From assembly GCF_003601925.1 (NCBI RefSeq), contig NZ_QZWH01000004.1:62001-126000 (forward strand): a stretch of 64,000 bases of DNA, in the 5' to 3' direction. Every line of letters begins with the position of its first letter. The stretch's first letter is position 1. Shown here piece after piece: positions 9,995-20,042 of this stretch. This DNA is from Buttiauxella izardii. GTDB taxonomy: Bacteria; Pseudomonadota; Gammaproteobacteria; Enterobacterales; Enterobacteriaceae. A program made the translations under genes and the position numbers. The notes beneath the pieces were generated by a model that was given only the letters and a program-made list of their open reading frames with translations, ran no database searches and was not told the DNA's origin.

Positions 9995-10035
9995 AGTTAG
10001 AGATCTCTTACAGCTTGTGTAAGAGATCTCTCACA
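9995..10035 (-). promoter_or_regulatory. Two tandem UvrY (GacA-type) boxes upstream of csrB
   Basis: TGTAAGAGATCTCTCACA at 10018-10035 fits the TGTAAG-N6-CTTACA type box bound by UvrY/GacA response regulators. A second, less perfect copy, AGTTAGAGATCTCTTACA, lies at 9995-10012. The two share AGAGATCTCT cores and together can form a 13-bp stem (9999-10011 with 10019-10031). The near-perfect box is centred about 181 bp upstream of the inferred csrB start, close to where the E. coli site lies. The 9846-9994 stretch between box and promoter shows nothing else I recognise. Confidence 0.8.
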
Positions 10036-10055
10036 AGCCCGAGAGCGAATCACGC

Positions 10056-10607
10056 TTAAATCACCTGGGGCTGTAGCTCTTGCAGGAACACACTTAACGA
10101 AGCGGCGAGGGTTTTGCGCTGTTTGGTGCCGATTTTTTCCACCACCACTTCGCCAGTCATATTACAAACTGATACCACTTCCATTTCATCAGGTGTGGTG
10201 GCGAGGAACAGCGTCGGTGAAAGTTTCAGGCGTTTTTGCGTGACCAGGTGACCAATCAGGTTTTCCTGCACGCGCTGGAAATCCTCTTCGCTCCAGGCTT
10301 GTAATAATGTCAGCGCCTGGCTGCCCGATAATGCGGGCATGTCACCGGCAAATTGCGTGGTGTAAAATTGATGCGCCGCAGGCTGCAAAACGATGTCCAT
10401 GGCGCGTTCTACGGCGCTCAGATCACTTTGCGGAGTAAACGGCTGCGGCTGCCAGCGCACATCGTTACCGGTTGTGGTCACGATACACGGCGACGGCACA
10501 CCATATAAATCTTCACTGGCTGGCCAACCGCCAGTTTGTTCACGCCAGGCATGACAAAAGCGATGCGTAAAATCTTCCAGCGCCTGACGTACGTCGTTAT
10601 CCACCAA
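10056..10607 (-). CDS. syd: Syd, SecY-interacting protein
   Basis: 183-residue cytosolic protein (E. coli Syd is 181 aa) that binds SecY and is thought to check the assembly state of the SecYEG translocon. The whole sequence is Syd-like, starting [17 protein letters not shown] and ending LQELQPQVI. No enzymatic motif is present or expected. It is divergent from queF with a 65-bp shared upstream region. Confidence 0.93.
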   Translation of the reverse strand: MVDNDVRQALEDFTHRFCHAWREQTGGWPASEDLYGVPSPCIVTTTGNDVRWQPQPFTPQSDLSAVERAMDIVLQPAAHQFYTTQFAGDMPALSGSQALTLLQAWSEEDFQRVQENLIGHLVTQKRLKLSPTLFLATTPDEMEVVSVCNMTGEVVVEKIGTKQRKTLAASLSVFLQELQPQVI

Positions 10608-10672
10608 TTTCTCACTCCCTCAAGGCTGCGGTACAATAAAGGCTAATTGTACCTGCATTCTATTGGTGACAC

Positions 10673-11515
10673 ATGTCTTATGAAAAACACCAGGCGCTGA
10701 GCGGCCTGACGCTGGGTAAGCCAACCGCTTACCAGGATAAGTACCAGCCTTCTTTGCTACAAGCCGTACCGCGCAGTCTGAACCGCGACCCGCTGGGTTT
10801 GCAGGCCGATAATCTGCCGTTTAGCGGCGGCGATATCTGGACGCTGTATGAGTTGTCGTGGCTGAACAGCAACGGTTTACCGCAGGTCGCCGTCGGCCAT
10901 GTGCAACTGGATGCCAACAGCGTGAATCTGGTTGAGTCGAAAAGCTTTAAGCTCTATTTGAACAGCTTTAACCAGACGCAATTCGCCGACTGGGAAACCG
11001 TTCAGGAAGCGCTAAAGCGTGATTTAAGCGCTTGTGCGCAAGGCGATGTCAGCGTGGTGTTATTCCGCCTGCATGAGCTTGAAGGCCAGGAAATCGCCGC
11101 GTTTAACGGCGAGTGTATTGATGAGCAAAACATCGCGATTGATAATTATGATTTTAACGCCGATTACCTGAGCGGTGCGGCGGGTGATGACATCGTCGAA
11201 GAATCCCTGGTGAGCCATTTGCTGAAATCCAACTGCCTGATCACTCATCAGCCGGATTGGGGTTCCGTACAAATTCGCTACCGTGGCCCACGCATCGACC
11301 GTGAAAAACTGCTGCGCTATTTGGTTTCATTCCGCCAGCACAACGAATTCCACGAGCAGTGTGTTGAGCGCATCTTTAATGATATTCAGAAGTTCTGCGC
11401 CCCGGAAACGTTAAGCGTTTATGCGCGTTATACCCGTCGCGGCGGCCTGGACATCAACCCATGGCGCACCAATACCGATTTCCATCCGTCATTTGGCCGT
11501 CTGGTTCGCCAATAA
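10673..11515 (+). CDS. queF: QueF, NADPH-dependent 7-cyano-7-deazaguanine reductase
   Basis: 280-residue long-form QueF (T-fold) that reduces preQ0 to preQ1, the last step before queuosine insertion into tRNA. The substrate motif [11 protein letters not shown] is at 88-98. The thioimide-forming Cys is C188 in [12 protein letters not shown], and the proton donor Asp is D195. Length agrees with E. coli QueF (282 aa). It is monocistronic, divergent from syd. No preQ1 riboswitch is visible in the short leader. Confidence 0.95.
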   Translation: MSYEKHQALSGLTLGKPTAYQDKYQPSLLQAVPRSLNRDPLGLQADNLPFSGGDIWTLYELSWLNSNGLPQVAVGHVQLDANSVNLVESKSFKLYLNSFNQTQFADWETVQEALKRDLSACAQGDVSVVLFRLHELEGQEIAAFNGECIDEQNIAIDNYDFNADYLSGAAGDDIVEESLVSHLLKSNCLITHQPDWGSVQIRYRGPRIDREKLLRYLVSFRQHNEFHEQCVERIFNDIQKFCAPETLSVYARYTRRGGLDINPWRTNTDFHPSFGRLVRQ

Positions 11516-11630
11516 GTGCGAAACGCCTCGCAGCGTGCGGAAGGATTATTGTTTAGAGGTTGTTAAATAGCTGATAGCAGGGCTATTGTAATCAGTGGGA
11601 GCGGCACTTTACGCTTCGTAAGGAGTTAAC

Positions 11631-12995
11631 TTGATTACACATATTAGCCCGCTAGGCTCAATGGATATGTTGTCGCAACTGGAAGTGGACATGCTTAAGC
11701 GCACGGCCAGTAGCGACCTCTATCAACTGTTTCGCAATTGTTCACTTGCCGTACTTAACTCAGGAAGCCAGACCGACAGCAGTAAAGAGTTGTTATCGCG
11801 TTACGAAAACTTCGATATCAACGTGCTGCGCCGCGAACGTGGCGTGAAACTCGAACTGATTAATCCACCTGATGATGCCTTCGTCGATGGCCGTATCATC
11901 CGGGCTTTGCAAGCTAACCTGTTTGCTGTACTCCGCGATATTTTGTTCGTAAACGGCCAGATTTCCAGCGCCGGTCGCTTCCAGAATCTTGACCTGGAAG
12001 ACCCTGAAAATATCACCAATATGGTGTTCTCTATTTTACGAAATGCACGCGCTCTGCATGTTGGCGAAGCACCAAACCTGGTGGTTTGCTGGGGCGGGCA
12101 CTCCATTAACGAAAATGAATATCTCTATGCGCGTCGCGTCGGCACTCAATTGGGCCTGCGCGAACTCAACATTTGTACCGGCTGTGGCCCTGGTGCGATG
12201 GAAGCCCCGATGAAAGGCGCGGCGGTGGGTCATGCCCAGCAACGTTATAAAGAAAGCCGCTTTATCGGTATGACGGAGCCGTCAATCATTGCCGCAGAGC
12301 CGCCAAACCCGCTGGTGAATGAACTGATTATCATGCCTGATATCGAAAAACGTCTCGAAGCGTTTGTGCGAATCGCGCATGGCATCATCATCTTCCCTGG
12401 TGGCGTGGGCACCGCAGAAGAGCTGCTTTATCTGCTCGGTATTCTGATGAACCCGCACAATCACGATCAGGTGTTACCGCTGATTTTGACCGGGCCGAAA
12501 GAGAGCGCTGATTACTTCCGCGTGCTGGACGAGTTTATCGTCAACACCGTGGGTGAACAGGCGCGTCGTCATTACCAAATCATTATTGATGACCCGGCAG
12601 AAGTCGCCCGTCAGATGAAAAAAGCGATGCCGAGAGTGAAAGAGAATCGCCGCGAAACGGGCGATGCTTATAGCTTCAACTGGTCAATTCGCATCGCCCC
12701 GGATCTGCAAGTGCCGTTTGAGCCAACCCATGAAAACATGGCGAATCTCAAGCTGTACCCGGATCAACCCGCAGAACAACTGGCGGCTTCTTTGCGCCGG
12801 GCGTTTTCCGGCATTGTGGCGGGTAACGTAAAAGAAGGTGGGATACGCGCCATTGAACAGTTTGGCCCGTATAAAATTCACGGCGACGCGCAAATGATGC
12901 GCCGTATGGATGACCTGCTTCAGGGCTTTGTCGCCCAGCACCGCATGAAATTACCCGGCAGTGCGTACATTCCTTGCTACGAAATCTGCACCTAA
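11631..12995 (+). CDS. ppnN: PpnN, pyrimidine/purine nucleotide 5'-monophosphate nucleosidase
   Basis: 454-residue enzyme, same length as E. coli PpnN (YgdH), that cleaves nucleoside monophosphates to base and ribose 5-phosphate and is modulated by (p)ppGpp. The LOG-like Rossmann core contains [28 protein letters not shown] and the signature [16 protein letters not shown]. The start is TTG ([13 protein letters not shown]), the codon also used in E. coli, after an AAGGAG ribosome site. It is followed by a terminator at 13003. The gene is very strongly conserved and shows nothing unusual. Confidence 0.95.
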   Translation: MITHISPLGSMDMLSQLEVDMLKRTASSDLYQLFRNCSLAVLNSGSQTDSSKELLSRYENFDINVLRRERGVKLELINPPDDAFVDGRIIRALQANLFAVLRDILFVNGQISSAGRFQNLDLEDPENITNMVFSILRNARALHVGEAPNLVVCWGGHSINENEYLYARRVGTQLGLRELNICTGCGPGAMEAPMKGAAVGHAQQRYKESRFIGMTEPSIIAAEPPNPLVNELIIMPDIEKRLEAFVRIAHGIIIFPGGVGTAEELLYLLGILMNPHNHDQVLPLILTGPKESADYFRVLDEFIVNTVGEQARRHYQIIIDDPAEVARQMKKAMPRVKENRRETGDAYSFNWSIRIAPDLQVPFEPTHENMANLKLYPDQPAEQLAASLRRAFSGIVAGNVKEGGIRAIEQFGPYKIHGDAQMMRRMDDLLQGFVAQHRMKLPGSAYIPCYEICT

Positions 12996-13002
12996 GCCCC
13001 GA

Positions 13003-13026
13003 GGGCGGAGCCTTTCCGCCCTTTTA
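13003..13026 (+). terminator. Rho-independent terminator of ppnN
   Basis: Stem GGGCGGA / TCCGCCC (13003-13009 with 13015-13021), 5-nt loop, then TTTT, starting 8 bp after the ppnN stop. Confidence 0.8.
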
Positions 13027-13480
13027 TTTCCCCTGCCATTCCTGCCTTTTTTAGCCTTATTGAACCCCCACAAGTCGGTATAATGTTACCGGTAGCAGAA
13101 TAATCGTCTGCAACGAAACTTATGGGTTAGCACCATAATCACGCCAAAAAACCTTTCTATACAGGCAATTACTCCAGACAAACACAATGAAACGATGTTT
13201 TATTATCTAAAAATATCAACATTTCAGGCTAAAAATATTACTCATACAATTCTATTTAGACCGAAAATCTAGAAAACACTATTTAAATAGTGGATTACTA
13301 CAAATGAGATCTCGATCACTGATGAATTGACGACATGAATGTATCTTTCCGCCCGCTGATTATCACCGCCCAAAATTACTAAAAAACCGCTCATAAACAG
13401 CATTAAATTTCAATAGCCAATGGCAAGACAACGCGGTTGGCCCAAATTTCGAATCATATGTTCCTTTGGAGAAGTAGTAG
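13027..13480 (+). promoter_or_regulatory. Long AT-rich regulatory leader of sdaC
   Basis: About 450 bp with no credible gene. It holds a perfect 16-bp palindrome, CACTATTTAAATAGTG, at 13277-13292. A CRP-like half-site pair, TGAGA-N6-TCACT, follows at 13305-13320. sdaC in E. coli is known to be CRP-activated, so the second element is a reasonable CRP candidate; the palindrome's ligand is unknown. Ribosome site GGAG precedes ATG 13481. Confidence 0.55.
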
Positions 13481-14785
13481 ATGGAAACCACTCAAACCGG
13501 CAGCATTGCCTCGGTTGAAAGCAAAAGTTCATGGCGCAAGTCCGATACCATGTGGATGCTGGGTCTGTACGGCACCGCAATTGGGGCTGGCGTTTTATTC
13601 CTGCCAATTAACGCCGGTGTTGGCGGCCTGATTCCGCTGTTCATCATGGCAATTCTTGCGTTCCCGATGACTTTCTTCGCTCACCGTGGCCTGACTCGCT
13701 TCGTGCTGTCTGGTAAAAACCCAGGCGAAGACATCACCGAAGTTGTAGAAGAGCACTTTGGTGTGGGCGCAGGTAAAGTGATTACCCTGCTCTACTTCTT
13801 TGCTATCTACCCAATTTTGCTGGTGTACAGCGTCGCTATCACCAACACCGTTGATAGCTTTATTACGCACCAGTTAGGCATGGTTTCTCCGCCGCGTGCG
13901 CTTTTGTCTCTGATTCTGATTGTGGGTCTGATGACCATCGTTCGTTTCGGCGAGCAAATGATCGTTAAAGCGATGAGTATCCTGGTGTTCCCGTTTGTTG
14001 CGGCTTTGATGGCGCTGGCGTTGTACCTGATTCCTGAGTGGAGCAGCGCGGCGTTTGATACCCTGTCATTTAGCTCTGCTGCGTCTCCTGCAACCGGCAG
14101 CGGCCTGTGGATGACTCTGTGGCTGGCGATTCCAGTGATGGTATTCTCCTTTAACCACTCGCCAATCATCTCTGCATTTGCGGTTGCAAAACGTAATGAG
14201 TACGGCGACGAAGCTGAGAAGAAATGTTCACGCATCCTGTCTTTTGCGCACATCATGATGGTTATTACCGTGATGTTCTTCGTATTCAGCTGCGTACTGA
14301 GCCTTTCCCCGGAAAACCTGGCCGAAGCGAAAGCACAGAACATCTCTATTCTGTCTTACCTGGCTAACCACTTTAACGCGCCGGTTATTGCCTGGATGGC
14401 ACCGATTATCGCGATTGTGGCGATTACTAAATCCTTCCTCGGCCACTATCTGGGCGCACGTGAAGGCTTCAACGGGATGGTTATCAAATCCCTGCGCGGT
14501 AAAGGCAAGAGCATTGAAGTCAGCAAGCTGAACCGCATCACCGCCATCTTCATGCTGGTGACAACATGGATTGTTGCCACTCTGAACCCAAGCATTCTGG
14601 GCATGATTGAAACCCTCGGCGGCCCAATCATCGCGATGATTCTGTTCCTGATGCCGATGTACGCGATTCAGAAAGTCCCGGCAATGCGCAAATACAGCGG
14701 CCATATCAGCAATGTATTTGTGGTAATTATGGGTCTGGTCGCTATTTCCGCCATCTCTTACTCTTTATACTCGCTGTTCATCTAA
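13481..14785 (+). CDS. sdaC: SdaC, serine:H+ symporter
   Basis: 434-residue inner-membrane transporter of the HAAAP (aromatic/hydroxy amino acid permease) family that imports L-serine with protons; E. coli SdaC is 429 aa. About eleven hydrophobic segments are visible. The N-terminal motif [20 protein letters not shown] is the family's first, discontinuous helix. It pairs with sdaB, 69 bp downstream, to import and deaminate serine. The long upstream region suggests elaborate control. Confidence 0.95.
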   Translation: METTQTGSIASVESKSSWRKSDTMWMLGLYGTAIGAGVLFLPINAGVGGLIPLFIMAILAFPMTFFAHRGLTRFVLSGKNPGEDITEVVEEHFGVGAGKVITLLYFFAIYPILLVYSVAITNTVDSFITHQLGMVSPPRALLSLILIVGLMTIVRFGEQMIVKAMSILVFPFVAALMALALYLIPEWSSAAFDTLSFSSAASPATGSGLWMTLWLAIPVMVFSFNHSPIISAFAVAKRNEYGDEAEKKCSRILSFAHIMMVITVMFFVFSCVLSLSPENLAEAKAQNISILSYLANHFNAPVIAWMAPIIAIVAITKSFLGHYLGAREGFNGMVIKSLRGKGKSIEVSKLNRITAIFMLVTTWIVATLNPSILGMIETLGGPIIAMILFLMPMYAIQKVPAMRKYSGHISNVFVVIMGLVAISAISYSLYSLFI

Positions 14786-14793
14786 ACGCTCTA

Positions 14794-14821
14794 AGCGGCC
14801 TGCTCTCGCGGGCGGCTTTTT
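14794..14821 (+). terminator. Imperfect hairpin with T tract between sdaC and sdaB
   Basis: AGCGGCCTGC / GCGGGCGGCT stem with one mismatch and one G-U pair, TCTC loop, then TTTTT. Placed 8 bp after the sdaC stop, it probably lets only part of the transcript continue into sdaB. Confidence 0.6.
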
Positions 14822-14854
14822 CGCTTCTAAAGTTACTCAGGCAACGGACGCAAC

Positions 14855-16219
14855 ATGATTAGCGTATTCGATATTTTCAAAATCGGTATTGGCCCTTCCA
14901 GTTCCCATACCGTCGGCCCGATGAAAGCCGGTAAGCAATTCGCAGACGATTTAATCGCGCAAGGGATTTTGCGCGACGTCACGCGAGTCGTCGTTGATGT
15001 ATACGGTTCACTGTCTCTCACCGGGAAAGGGCACCACACCGATATCGCCATTATTATGGGTCTGGCGGGCAATATGCCGGACACCGTGGATATCGACGCT
15101 ATCCCTCATTTCATTCAGGACGTGAATACTCACGGCCGCCTGTTGTTGGCGAACGGCCAACACGAAGTGGAATTTCCGGTCGATAGCTGCATGAATTTCC
15201 ATGAAGACAACCTTTCCCTGCACGAAAACGGCATGCGGATTACCGCGCTGGCGGGTGAAAAGGCGGTCTACAGCCAGACGTATTACTCCATCGGTGGCGG
15301 TTTTATCGTGGATGAAGCGCATTTTGGCGTGGAAGAGACTCAGAAAATCGTCGTGCCGTATCCGTATAAAAGCGCTGCCGATTTACAGCGCCATTGCAAA
15401 GAAAGTGGGCTTTCGCTTTCCGGCCTGATGATGCTGAACGAGCGCGCTCTGCGTTCTCAAGCTGAAATCGATGCGCACTTTGCCGATGTCTGGCAAGTAA
15501 TGCGTAACGGCATTGAACGCGGTATCACCACCGAAGGTGTGTTGCCGGGGAAAATGCGCGTGCCACGTCGCGCCGCAGCATTACGCAGAATGTTGGTTAG
15601 CAGCGATAAAAACAATTCGGATCCGATGGCGGTTGTCGACTGGATTAACATGTTTGCGCTGGCAGTAAACGAAGAAAATGCGGCGGGTGGCCGTGTTGTT
15701 ACCGCACCGACTAACGGCGCATGCGGCATCGTCCCGGCGGTTCTGGCTTATTACGACAAATTCATTCGCGAAGTGAACACGAACTCCTGTGCGCGCTACT
15801 TCCTTGCCGCCGGTGTCATTGGTTCGCTTTATAAGATGAACGCATCGATTTCAGGCGCAGAAGTGGGTTGCCAGGGTGAAGTCGGCGTGGCCTGTTCAAT
15901 GGCTGCGGCGGGTCTGGCGGAATTACTGGGCGGCAGCCCGAGCCAGGTGTGTATCGCGGCGGAAATCGGCATGGAACATAACCTCGGCCTGACCTGCGAC
16001 CCGGTTGCCGGGCAAGTTCAGGTGCCGTGTATTGAGCGTAACGCGATTGCAGCGGTGAAAGCGGTGAACGCCGCACGTATGGCATTGCGCCGTACCAGCG
16101 AGCCACGCGTTTGCCTCGATAAGGTTATCGACACCATGTACGAAACCGGAAAAGACATGAACTCGAAGTACCGCGAAACCTCTCGCGGCGGGCTGGCGAT
16201 GAAAGTGTCCTGCGATTAG
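14855..16219 (+). CDS. sdaB: SdaB, L-serine ammonia-lyase (L-serine dehydratase 2)
   Basis: 454-residue iron-sulfur L-serine deaminase giving pyruvate and ammonia; E. coli SdaB is 455 aa. The N-terminal beta domain begins MISVFDIFKIGIGPSSSHTV, with the SSSHT substrate motif. The C-terminal alpha domain carries the Cys ligands of the 4Fe-4S cluster in GACGIVPAV, SCARYF-type and ACSMAAAG segments. The protein ends VSCD, the C-terminal Cys tail known in this family to reach into the active site. It could be SdaA by similarity alone, but linkage to sdaC fixes it as SdaB. Confidence 0.93.
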   Translation: MISVFDIFKIGIGPSSSHTVGPMKAGKQFADDLIAQGILRDVTRVVVDVYGSLSLTGKGHHTDIAIIMGLAGNMPDTVDIDAIPHFIQDVNTHGRLLLANGQHEVEFPVDSCMNFHEDNLSLHENGMRITALAGEKAVYSQTYYSIGGGFIVDEAHFGVEETQKIVVPYPYKSAADLQRHCKESGLSLSGLMMLNERALRSQAEIDAHFADVWQVMRNGIERGITTEGVLPGKMRVPRRAAALRRMLVSSDKNNSDPMAVVDWINMFALAVNEENAAGGRVVTAPTNGACGIVPAVLAYYDKFIREVNTNSCARYFLAAGVIGSLYKMNASISGAEVGCQGEVGVACSMAAAGLAELLGGSPSQVCIAAEIGMEHNLGLTCDPVAGQVQVPCIERNAIAAVKAVNAARMALRRTSEPRVCLDKVIDTMYETGKDMNSKYRETSRGGLAMKVSCD

Positions 16220-16227
16220 GAAACATT

Positions 16228-16345
16228 GCCCTCACCCCGACCCTCTCCCCCAGGAGAGGGAGAAAACCGTACGATCCCCTCTCCTTTGGTGAGGGAGAAA
16301 ACCGAAAAATCCCCTCTCCTTTGGGAGAGGGTTAGGGTGAGGGGA
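16228..16345. repeat. REP-type palindromic repeat cluster (REPIN-like)
   Basis: CCCTCACCCC-GACCCTCTCCC on the left mirrors GGGAGAGGGTTAGGGTGAGG on the right. Between them are two further CCCCTCTCC-type hairpins joined by AGAAAACCG linkers. The same ends occur at 20801-21080, so this is a genomic repeat family. It fills the convergent gap between sdaB and kduI and may act as an mRNA 3'-end stabiliser. Confidence 0.85.
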
Positions 16346-16373
16346 AACAGAAAACTCCTCACCCAAACTTCCA

Positions 16374-17210
16374 CTAACGTAAATCGCCAACCTTCACATG
16401 ATCCATATCGTCAAACACCTGATTCTCACCCACCATTCCCCAGATAAACGTATACGCACGAGTGCCCACGCCTGAGTGAATTGACCAGCTTGGGGAAATC
16501 ACTGCTTGCTCGTTTTGCATCACGATGTGACGCGTTTCTTGCGGCTGCCCCATCATGTGGAACACGCAGCTGTCCTGCTCCAGACCGAAGTAGAAGTAAA
16601 CTTCCATGCGACGTTCGTGCGTGTGGCAAGGCATGGTATTCCACAGGTTGCCCGGCTCCAGTTCAGTCAGGCCCATGCTCAACTGGCAAGTTTCCAACAC
16701 ATCTGGAACGAAGTATTTGTTGATGGTACGACGGTTGCTGGTGACGCTGTCGCCGAGGGTGACTGGTGCAACATCCGCAGGCGTTACGCGTTTAGTTGGG
16801 TAAGTGGTATGCGCTGGAGCACAGTTATAGTAGAAACGCGCAGGGTTTGCCGGGTCGATGCTGGCGAACACCACTTCTTTGGCACCCTTTCCGACATACA
16901 AACCGTCGCGAGTCCCGATTTCATAGCAGGTGCCATCGACGGTAATTGTCCCTTGCCCGCCGATGTTGATCACGCCCAGCTCGCGGCGCTCGAGGAAATA
17001 GCTCACGCCCAGTTGTTTGCCCACTTCACCGCCGACGCTCACCGTGCGCGTCACCGGCATAACACCGCCAACAATGATGCGGTCGATATGGCTGTAGGTC
17101 ATGGTGTACTCGTCAGCCGTAAAGATAGTTTCAATCAGAAACTCTTTACGTAAACCGGCAGTATCCAGGGTTTTTGCATGATCGCTATGAATGCTTTGAC
17201 GAATATCCAT
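16374..17210 (-). CDS. kduI: KduI, 5-keto-4-deoxyuronate isomerase
   Basis: 278-residue zinc cupin that converts 5-keto-4-deoxyuronate to 2,5-diketo-3-deoxygluconate in breakdown of unsaturated uronates from pectin, alginate-like or glycosaminoglycan sources. [16 protein letters not shown] carries the His-His-Glu metal ligands. The frame extends to 17345, but ATG 17210 ([15 protein letters not shown]) has an AAAGGA ribosome site and gives exactly the E. coli length. It diverges from kdgT with a KdgR-type operator between. No kduD is next to it here. Confidence 0.95.
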   Translation of the reverse strand: MDIRQSIHSDHAKTLDTAGLRKEFLIETIFTADEYTMTYSHIDRIIVGGVMPVTRTVSVGGEVGKQLGVSYFLERRELGVINIGGQGTITVDGTCYEIGTRDGLYVGKGAKEVVFASIDPANPARFYYNCAPAHTTYPTKRVTPADVAPVTLGDSVTSNRRTINKYFVPDVLETCQLSMGLTELEPGNLWNTMPCHTHERRMEVYFYFGLEQDSCVFHMMGQPQETRHIVMQNEQAVISPSWSIHSGVGTRAYTFIWGMVGENQVFDDMDHVKVGDLR

Positions 17211-17368
17211 TACTTTTCCTTTCAAGGCTGAGAATACCAGGCGGAGCAATATCACGCCCGTTACTATTAATAATAATTTAGCAATTAAAATAGATTTGAT
17301 TACAAGCCGTCTACATTTAACCGCACCACAAAGACATTTTATCACCTGATTATATAAATAATGTGATC

Positions 17369-17393
17369 CAAATTGAAATATCGTTTCAATTTG
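17369..17393. promoter_or_regulatory. KdgR-type operator between kduI and kdgT
   Basis: CAAATTGAAA-N5-TTTCAATTTG is a perfect 10+10 inverted repeat with a 5-bp spacer. It agrees with the KdgR box pattern (TGAAAC-like half sites with an A/T-rich flank). It lies 159 bp upstream of kduI and 229 bp upstream of kdgT, both classical KdgR targets. The rest of the 17211-17621 divergent region shows no other clear element. Confidence 0.8.
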
Positions 17394-17621
17394 ATTGAAT
17401 TGGCATTCCAGTAAGTGGATAGTTTAACTCATGAAGGAAACGCGGGAGTTCAAACTCACGATTCCCCCTTCTCTGGTCAAGGCTTCTTGCCATTAAGAGC
17501 AATAAAACAAGCTGACCAGAAGCAGACAAAACCAGGAAAAACCATTTTTTTTAATCACTTACTGACACATGATTTTTTCATTCACACGCTCTCATGAATG
17601 AGGAAATAAAGAGGATTGACC

Positions 17622-18617
17622 ATGAAGATCAAAGCTACGATAGAACGCATTCCTGGCGGGATGATGTTGGTTCCATTGATATTAGGCGCTATTTTAAATA
17701 CCTTCGCTCCCGACACTGGGGCCTATTTCGGTTCATTTACCAAAGGGATGATCAGCGGAACCGTTCCAATTCTGGCGGTTTGGTTCTTCTGTATTGGCGC
17801 TTCAATTGATCTTCGCGCAACCGGCACGGTTCTGCGTAAATCGGGCACCCTGGTACTGACCAAAATTGCGGTCGCCTGGGTTGTGGCGATGATTGCCGCT
17901 TCCTTTATTCCTGAAGGCGGTATTCAGACGGGGATGTTCGCGGGTCTTTCTGTTCTGGCGCTGGTTTCTGCCATGGATATGACCAACGGCGGCCTGTATG
18001 CGAGCCTGATGAACCAGTACGGCACGAAAGAAGAATCGGGTGCATTCGTTCTGATGTCTCTGGAATCAGGCCCATTGATGACCATGGTGATTCTGGGTTC
18101 TGCGGGTCTGGCTTCGTTTGAGCCACACCACTTCATCGGTGCGGTGCTGCCATTCCTGATTGGTTTTGCCTTGGGCAACCTGGACCACGATTTCCGTGCC
18201 TTCTTCAGCAAAGCAACCCCGGTTCTGATTCCGTTCTTTGGCTTCGCGCTGGGTAACACCATCAACCTGAACGTGATTATGCACACAGGCCTGCTGGGTA
18301 TCATGCTGGGCGTGGCCGTTATCGTTATTACCGGTATCCCGTTGATTCTGGCTGATAAATACATCGGTGGCGGCAACGGAACCGCAGGGATTGCGGCGTC
18401 TTCCGCAGCAGGTGCGGCAGTAGCAAACCCGGTTATCATTGCGCAAATTAACCCGGCATTCGAACCTGTTGCAGCGTCAGCCACAGCACTGGTTGCAGCC
18501 AGCGTGATTGTGACGGCGATTCTGGTGCCAATTATCACCGCGCTGTATTCAAGACGAATGGGCGGGAAGGTCGCCAAAAAGAATGACGAAGATAGCGTTG
18601 TGGAGTTGTCGCATTAA
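17622..18617 (+). CDS. kdgT: KdgT, 2-keto-3-deoxygluconate permease
   Basis: 331-residue inner-membrane KDG:H+ symporter (E. coli KdgT 327 aa) with about ten hydrophobic segments. Signature stretches include [36 protein letters not shown] and [19 protein letters not shown] 17622 is chosen over the in-frame TTG at 17616 because AGAGGA sits at the right distance from it. It works with the divergent kduI in uptake and metabolism of deoxyuronate products; phosphorylation by KdgK and cleavage by Eda would be encoded elsewhere. The C-terminal tail is charged ([14 protein letters not shown]). Confidence 0.93.
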   Translation: MKIKATIERIPGGMMLVPLILGAILNTFAPDTGAYFGSFTKGMISGTVPILAVWFFCIGASIDLRATGTVLRKSGTLVLTKIAVAWVVAMIAASFIPEGGIQTGMFAGLSVLALVSAMDMTNGGLYASLMNQYGTKEESGAFVLMSLESGPLMTMVILGSAGLASFEPHHFIGAVLPFLIGFALGNLDHDFRAFFSKATPVLIPFFGFALGNTINLNVIMHTGLLGIMLGVAVIVITGIPLILADKYIGGGNGTAGIAASSAAGAAVANPVIIAQINPAFEPVAASATALVAASVIVTAILVPIITALYSRRMGGKVAKKNDEDSVVELSH

Positions 18618-18650
18618 TATCGCAATTCACTGATGCAAAAGTGTTGATAC

Positions 18651-18678
18651 AAAAATGGAGCCTTTCGGCTCCATTTTT
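18651..18678. terminator. Bidirectional terminator between kdgT and the aminotransferase
   Basis: Perfect 12-bp stem AAAAATGGAGCC / GGCTCCATTTTT with TTTC loop, giving a T tract on both strands between two convergent genes. Confidence 0.9.
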
Positions 18679-18682
18679 CGTT

Positions 18683-19867
18683 TTACAGCGCCGCTTTCAG
18701 CCGCTGTACAGCATCATACAGCTGCTCTTCGGTCGCCGTTGCGTAAGAGAAACGCAGCGTTTTCTTGTCGGCGTTATCGCTAAAGAAGAACTCGCCCGGC
18801 ACGTACACCACGCCCTTTTCCAGGGTTTGTTGCAGCCAACGAGTGGTATCAAACTCGTAACGGAACGAGGCCCACAAGAACATCCCGCCCTGCGGCTGGT
18901 TAAAGCTAATGTGCTCGCCTAATTCCTGCTGCAAATACGCCGACAAACTCAGGCATTTCTTTTTATACGCTTCACGAATCAGCTCAATCTGCGGGTTCAG
19001 ACGGTCGAGCGTGAGGTACGCCGACACCAGCGATTGCGTAAATGAGTTGGCGTGTAAATCAGTGGCCTGTTTGATGATGGCGACTTTTTGCTTCATCCAT
19101 TCCGGCAACACAATCCAGCCAACACGCAGACCCGGTGCGAGAATTTTAGAAAACGTTGAGGTATAAACCACGTTTTCCTGACTGCCGCGTTCAGTGGCCA
19201 CCTGCAGCAAGGTTTTCTCGCGATTTTCAGTGAAGCTAATTGCACCATACGGATCGTCTTCAACAATCACAAAGTGATGTTCTTCCGCCAGTTTGACCAG
19301 TTGCTCGCGGCGGCTGGCGCTCAACGTTGTGCCACTTGGGTTGCCAAATGTTGGAACAACATAAACACCTTTGATGCGGGTTGTTTTCAGCAACTCTGCC
19401 AGTTCGTCAACGATCATGCCGTGCTCGTCGCTGCCCACGGATTTCACGTTGGCTTCGTTCAGGCTCAGAATTTGCAGCGTTGCCAGGTAAGTCGGGCGTT
19501 CAACCACAAACACATCGCCAGGGTTGACCAGCGCGCGCATCAGCAAGTCCAGCGCCTGCTGGGAGCCGGACGTTATCAACAATTGATCCGCCGTAGTGGT
19601 GATTCCACGTTGCTGGCTCAGCTCAACCAATTGCTGACGCAGTTCAACATTGCCTTCGGTCAGGCCATACTGAAACGCGTCGTTAAAATTCTCGGCGACG
19701 ACTTTTTGCGTCGCGATTCCCAGCCCTTCTTTATCAAACAATTCGCTGGAAGGAATGCCCCCGGCAAGAGAAATCACGCCAGGCATTTTGCTGTGCTTCA
19801 ATAATTCTCTGATTGCTGACGGTTGTAGAGCCTGAATGCGATGTGCGAGGTGTGAACTATTACTCAT
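18683..19867 (-). CDS. PLP-dependent fold-type I aminotransferase (aminoadipate/KAT-like)
   Basis: 394-residue class I/II aminotransferase resembling 2-aminoadipate aminotransferases and the catalytic half of MocR regulators, without a DNA-binding domain. ISLAGGIPSSELF near the N-terminus, TSGSQQALDLLMRAL (100-114), PTFGNPSG and the PLP lysine K241 in TSTFSKILAPGLRVG are all present. The frame opens at 19912, but ATG 19867 (MSNSSHLAHRIQAL) gives the usual family N-terminus. It is a single gene between kdgT and xni, absent from this position in E. coli. The donor amino acid cannot be told from sequence; valine-pyruvate or aromatic transamination are alternatives. Confidence 0.82.
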   Translation of the reverse strand: MSNSSHLAHRIQALQPSAIRELLKHSKMPGVISLAGGIPSSELFDKEGLGIATQKVVAENFNDAFQYGLTEGNVELRQQLVELSQQRGITTTADQLLITSGSQQALDLLMRALVNPGDVFVVERPTYLATLQILSLNEANVKSVGSDEHGMIVDELAELLKTTRIKGVYVVPTFGNPSGTTLSASRREQLVKLAEEHHFVIVEDDPYGAISFTENREKTLLQVATERGSQENVVYTSTFSKILAPGLRVGWIVLPEWMKQKVAIIKQATDLHANSFTQSLVSAYLTLDRLNPQIELIREAYKKKCLSLSAYLQQELGEHISFNQPQGGMFLWASFRYEFDTTRWLQQTLEKGVVYVPGEFFFSDNADKKTLRFSYATATEEQLYDAVQRLKAAL

Positions 19868-20042
19868 GTTGTTGTCTCTGATTTTTCTATTCAATGAAAA
19901 TATATATAGCAACCTAAGTACTTAGCAATGCCTTTCAACACAATAATATTGCGAGCGGCTTTCCCGAATCTTATTCGTGCGTTCGCGGTCAACTCGCAGA
20001 AATGTTACTGTGTGCCCAGCGAATGTCGAAAGCGAAATACTC

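Noticed and set aside
17415-17597. 60-codon frame between kduI and kdgT
   Set aside because: No ribosome site and no recognisable protein; it lies in the divergent control region.
19274-19804. 176-codon plus-strand frame
   Set aside because: Antisense shadow of the PLP aminotransferase.
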